Positions 6,605 through 7,382 of a stretch of DNA of 7,382 nt are shown piece after piece (within the stretch, counting starts at the first letter, position 1; the number at the start of each line of letters is the position of its first letter). The notes under the pieces are model-generated. The model ran no database searches. It saw nothing but the letters and a program-made list of their open reading frames with translations, and had not been told where the DNA came from. Source of the stretch: Burkholderiaceae bacterium (GTDB lineage Bacteria; Pseudomonadota; Gammaproteobacteria; Burkholderiales; Burkholderiaceae_D); the NCBI GenBank assembly GCA_019752915.1, contig JAIELO010000443.1:1-7382 (forward strand). The letters are read 5' to 3'. The position numbers and the translations under genes are program-made.

Positions 6605-7382
6605 TTATTGCAGACGCTTGAAGCGGCCCAGTGGTTCGCTGCGACCAGCCGGCTTGCCGGCCGCTTCGCGCTTGCGCAGGTACTCGCTCAAGGCATCAAT
6701 ATCCCGCACGCCGGTTTCGGCACGGTTGCGGCCCTGGGCAAACATCGGGAAGCCATCGCCCCCTTCAGCCAGGAAGTTATTGACCATCACTCGGTAGGTG
6801 CTGTCGTTTTCGAGCGGCACACCGTTCAGCATCACGCTATCCGCCAGCACCTTGCTGCCAATCGGCCGGCGCGGATCCCAGCTATAGCTAAAGCCCTCGG
6901 ACACCTGCAACAGCCCGCGCGTGATATCGCGCCCACCCAGCCACTGCTGTTCGAGCAGCTCGCGGATTTGCGCACCGCGCAGATTCATTGCCACCATGGT
7001 ATTCCCGAACGGCAGGACATACAGCAGATGACCGAGCGTCACGCTCTGCCCTGCTCCAGGTCCCGGCACAGACTCCAGATCCTGACGCATGCCGCCATTG
7101 TTCATGAAAGCGATCTGCGCACCGAAGCTGCGTCCCGCCGACAGGATCGAGTCGGCCACCAGATCGCCGAGTGCCGATTCGCCGTCGTCATGCTTCTCGC
7201 GGATCACGCTCGGTACTGCCAGCTTCGCGACCGGGCGCGCCAGTGCGGCAGCACTGCGCGCGCGCACCTGCTGCAGATACGCGTCCAGTTGCGGCGCGGC
7301 CGGCCATTTACCGGGTGTCATCACTTCCTGACGGGCGCTGATATCGCGCACCGTCTGGGTGGCCGGATCCACCTTCAGGGTA
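6605..7382 (-). CDS. 5'-nucleotidase / bifunctional metallophosphatase family protein, C-terminal part only
   Basis: The visible 258 residues are the substrate-binding C-terminal domain of a UshA/CpdB-type nucleotidase, which removes phosphate from nucleotides outside the cytoplasm. The gene runs off the right edge: the frame stays open past the GTG at 7372, so that codon is internal. The catalytic metallophosphatase domain and signal peptide lie outside the window. Numbered from that GTG, the landmarks are GESALGDLVADSIL (64-77), the substrate-loop motif MNNGGMRQDL (90-99), LPFGNTMV (120-127) and YRVMVNNFLAEGGDGFPMF (193-211). The last of these carries the aromatic and GGDG residues that hold the base in this family. 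The end is complete, with TAA at 6605. It lies 16 bases before the PLD-like start and is the upstream gene of the three. Whether it prefers 5'-nucleotides or 2',3'-cyclic nucleotides cannot be told from this half. Confidence 0.93.
   Translation of the reverse strand, partial: TLKVDPATQTVRDISARQEVMTPGKWPAAPQLDAYLQQVRARSAAALARPVAKLAVPSVIREKHDDGESALGDLVADSILSAGRSFGAQIAFMNNGGMRQDLESVPGPGAGQSVTLGHLLYVLPFGNTMVAMNLRGAQIRELLEQQWLGGRDITRGLLQVSEGFSYSWDPRRPIGSKVLADSVMLNGVPLENDSTYRVMVNNFLAEGGDGFPMFAQGRNRAETGVRDIDALSEYLRKREAAGKPAGRSEPLGRFKRLQ

Overview
The window looks like a stretch of chromosome from a GC-rich betaproteobacterium. The evidence is a chemoreceptor with a betaproteobacterial-type EWEEF tail, a TorF-type porin, dense gene packing and Shine-Dalgarno-led starts. 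Oxalobacteraceae (Janthinobacterium, Massilia and Duganella relatives) would fit, but that family assignment is an inference from protein style, not a demonstrated match. There are no RNA genes, insertion sequences, CRISPR arrays or phage genes, and no gene-free gap longer than about 200 bases.

Left block (1-3286). Two genes run leftward: a TorF-family outer-membrane porin, then, 19 bases downstream, a full-length transmembrane methyl-accepting chemotaxis protein with a periplasmic double-Cache sensor. A good sigma70-like promoter (perfect TTGACA -35 box) precedes the porin, with a perfect 10-base palindrome just after the predicted transcription start. A stem-loop follows the chemoreceptor. 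A single rightward gene (3287-4216) is transcribed divergently from the porin. It encodes an exported, probably lipid-anchored, solute-binding-protein-like product with no transporter genes beside it. The three genes suggest, but do not prove, a solute uptake and sensing module.

Right block (4260-7382). Three leftward genes are packed as an operon: the C-terminal part of a 5'-nucleotidase (its N-terminus lies beyond the right edge), a two-HKD protein that resembles the animal PLD3/PLD4 5'-exonucleases more than a phospholipase, and an S1/P1-family zinc nuclease with all nine zinc ligands. The gaps are 16 bases and an 8-base overlap. The PLD-like and S1/P1 proteins have export signals, and 5'-nucleotidases of this family are normally exported. 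Together the three could turn extracellular or periplasmic nucleic acid into nucleosides and inorganic phosphate: endonuclease plus 3'-nucleotidase, 5'-exonuclease, and 5'-nucleotidase. This is the most interesting system in the window. The pathway is inferred from families and gene order.

Smaller curiosities are a 15-base tandem repeat that builds the hydrophobic core of the PLD-like signal peptide, a 14-base tandem duplication across the stop codon of the binding-protein gene, and an Ala/Pro-rich insert in the S1/P1 nuclease next to its last zinc-binding motif.
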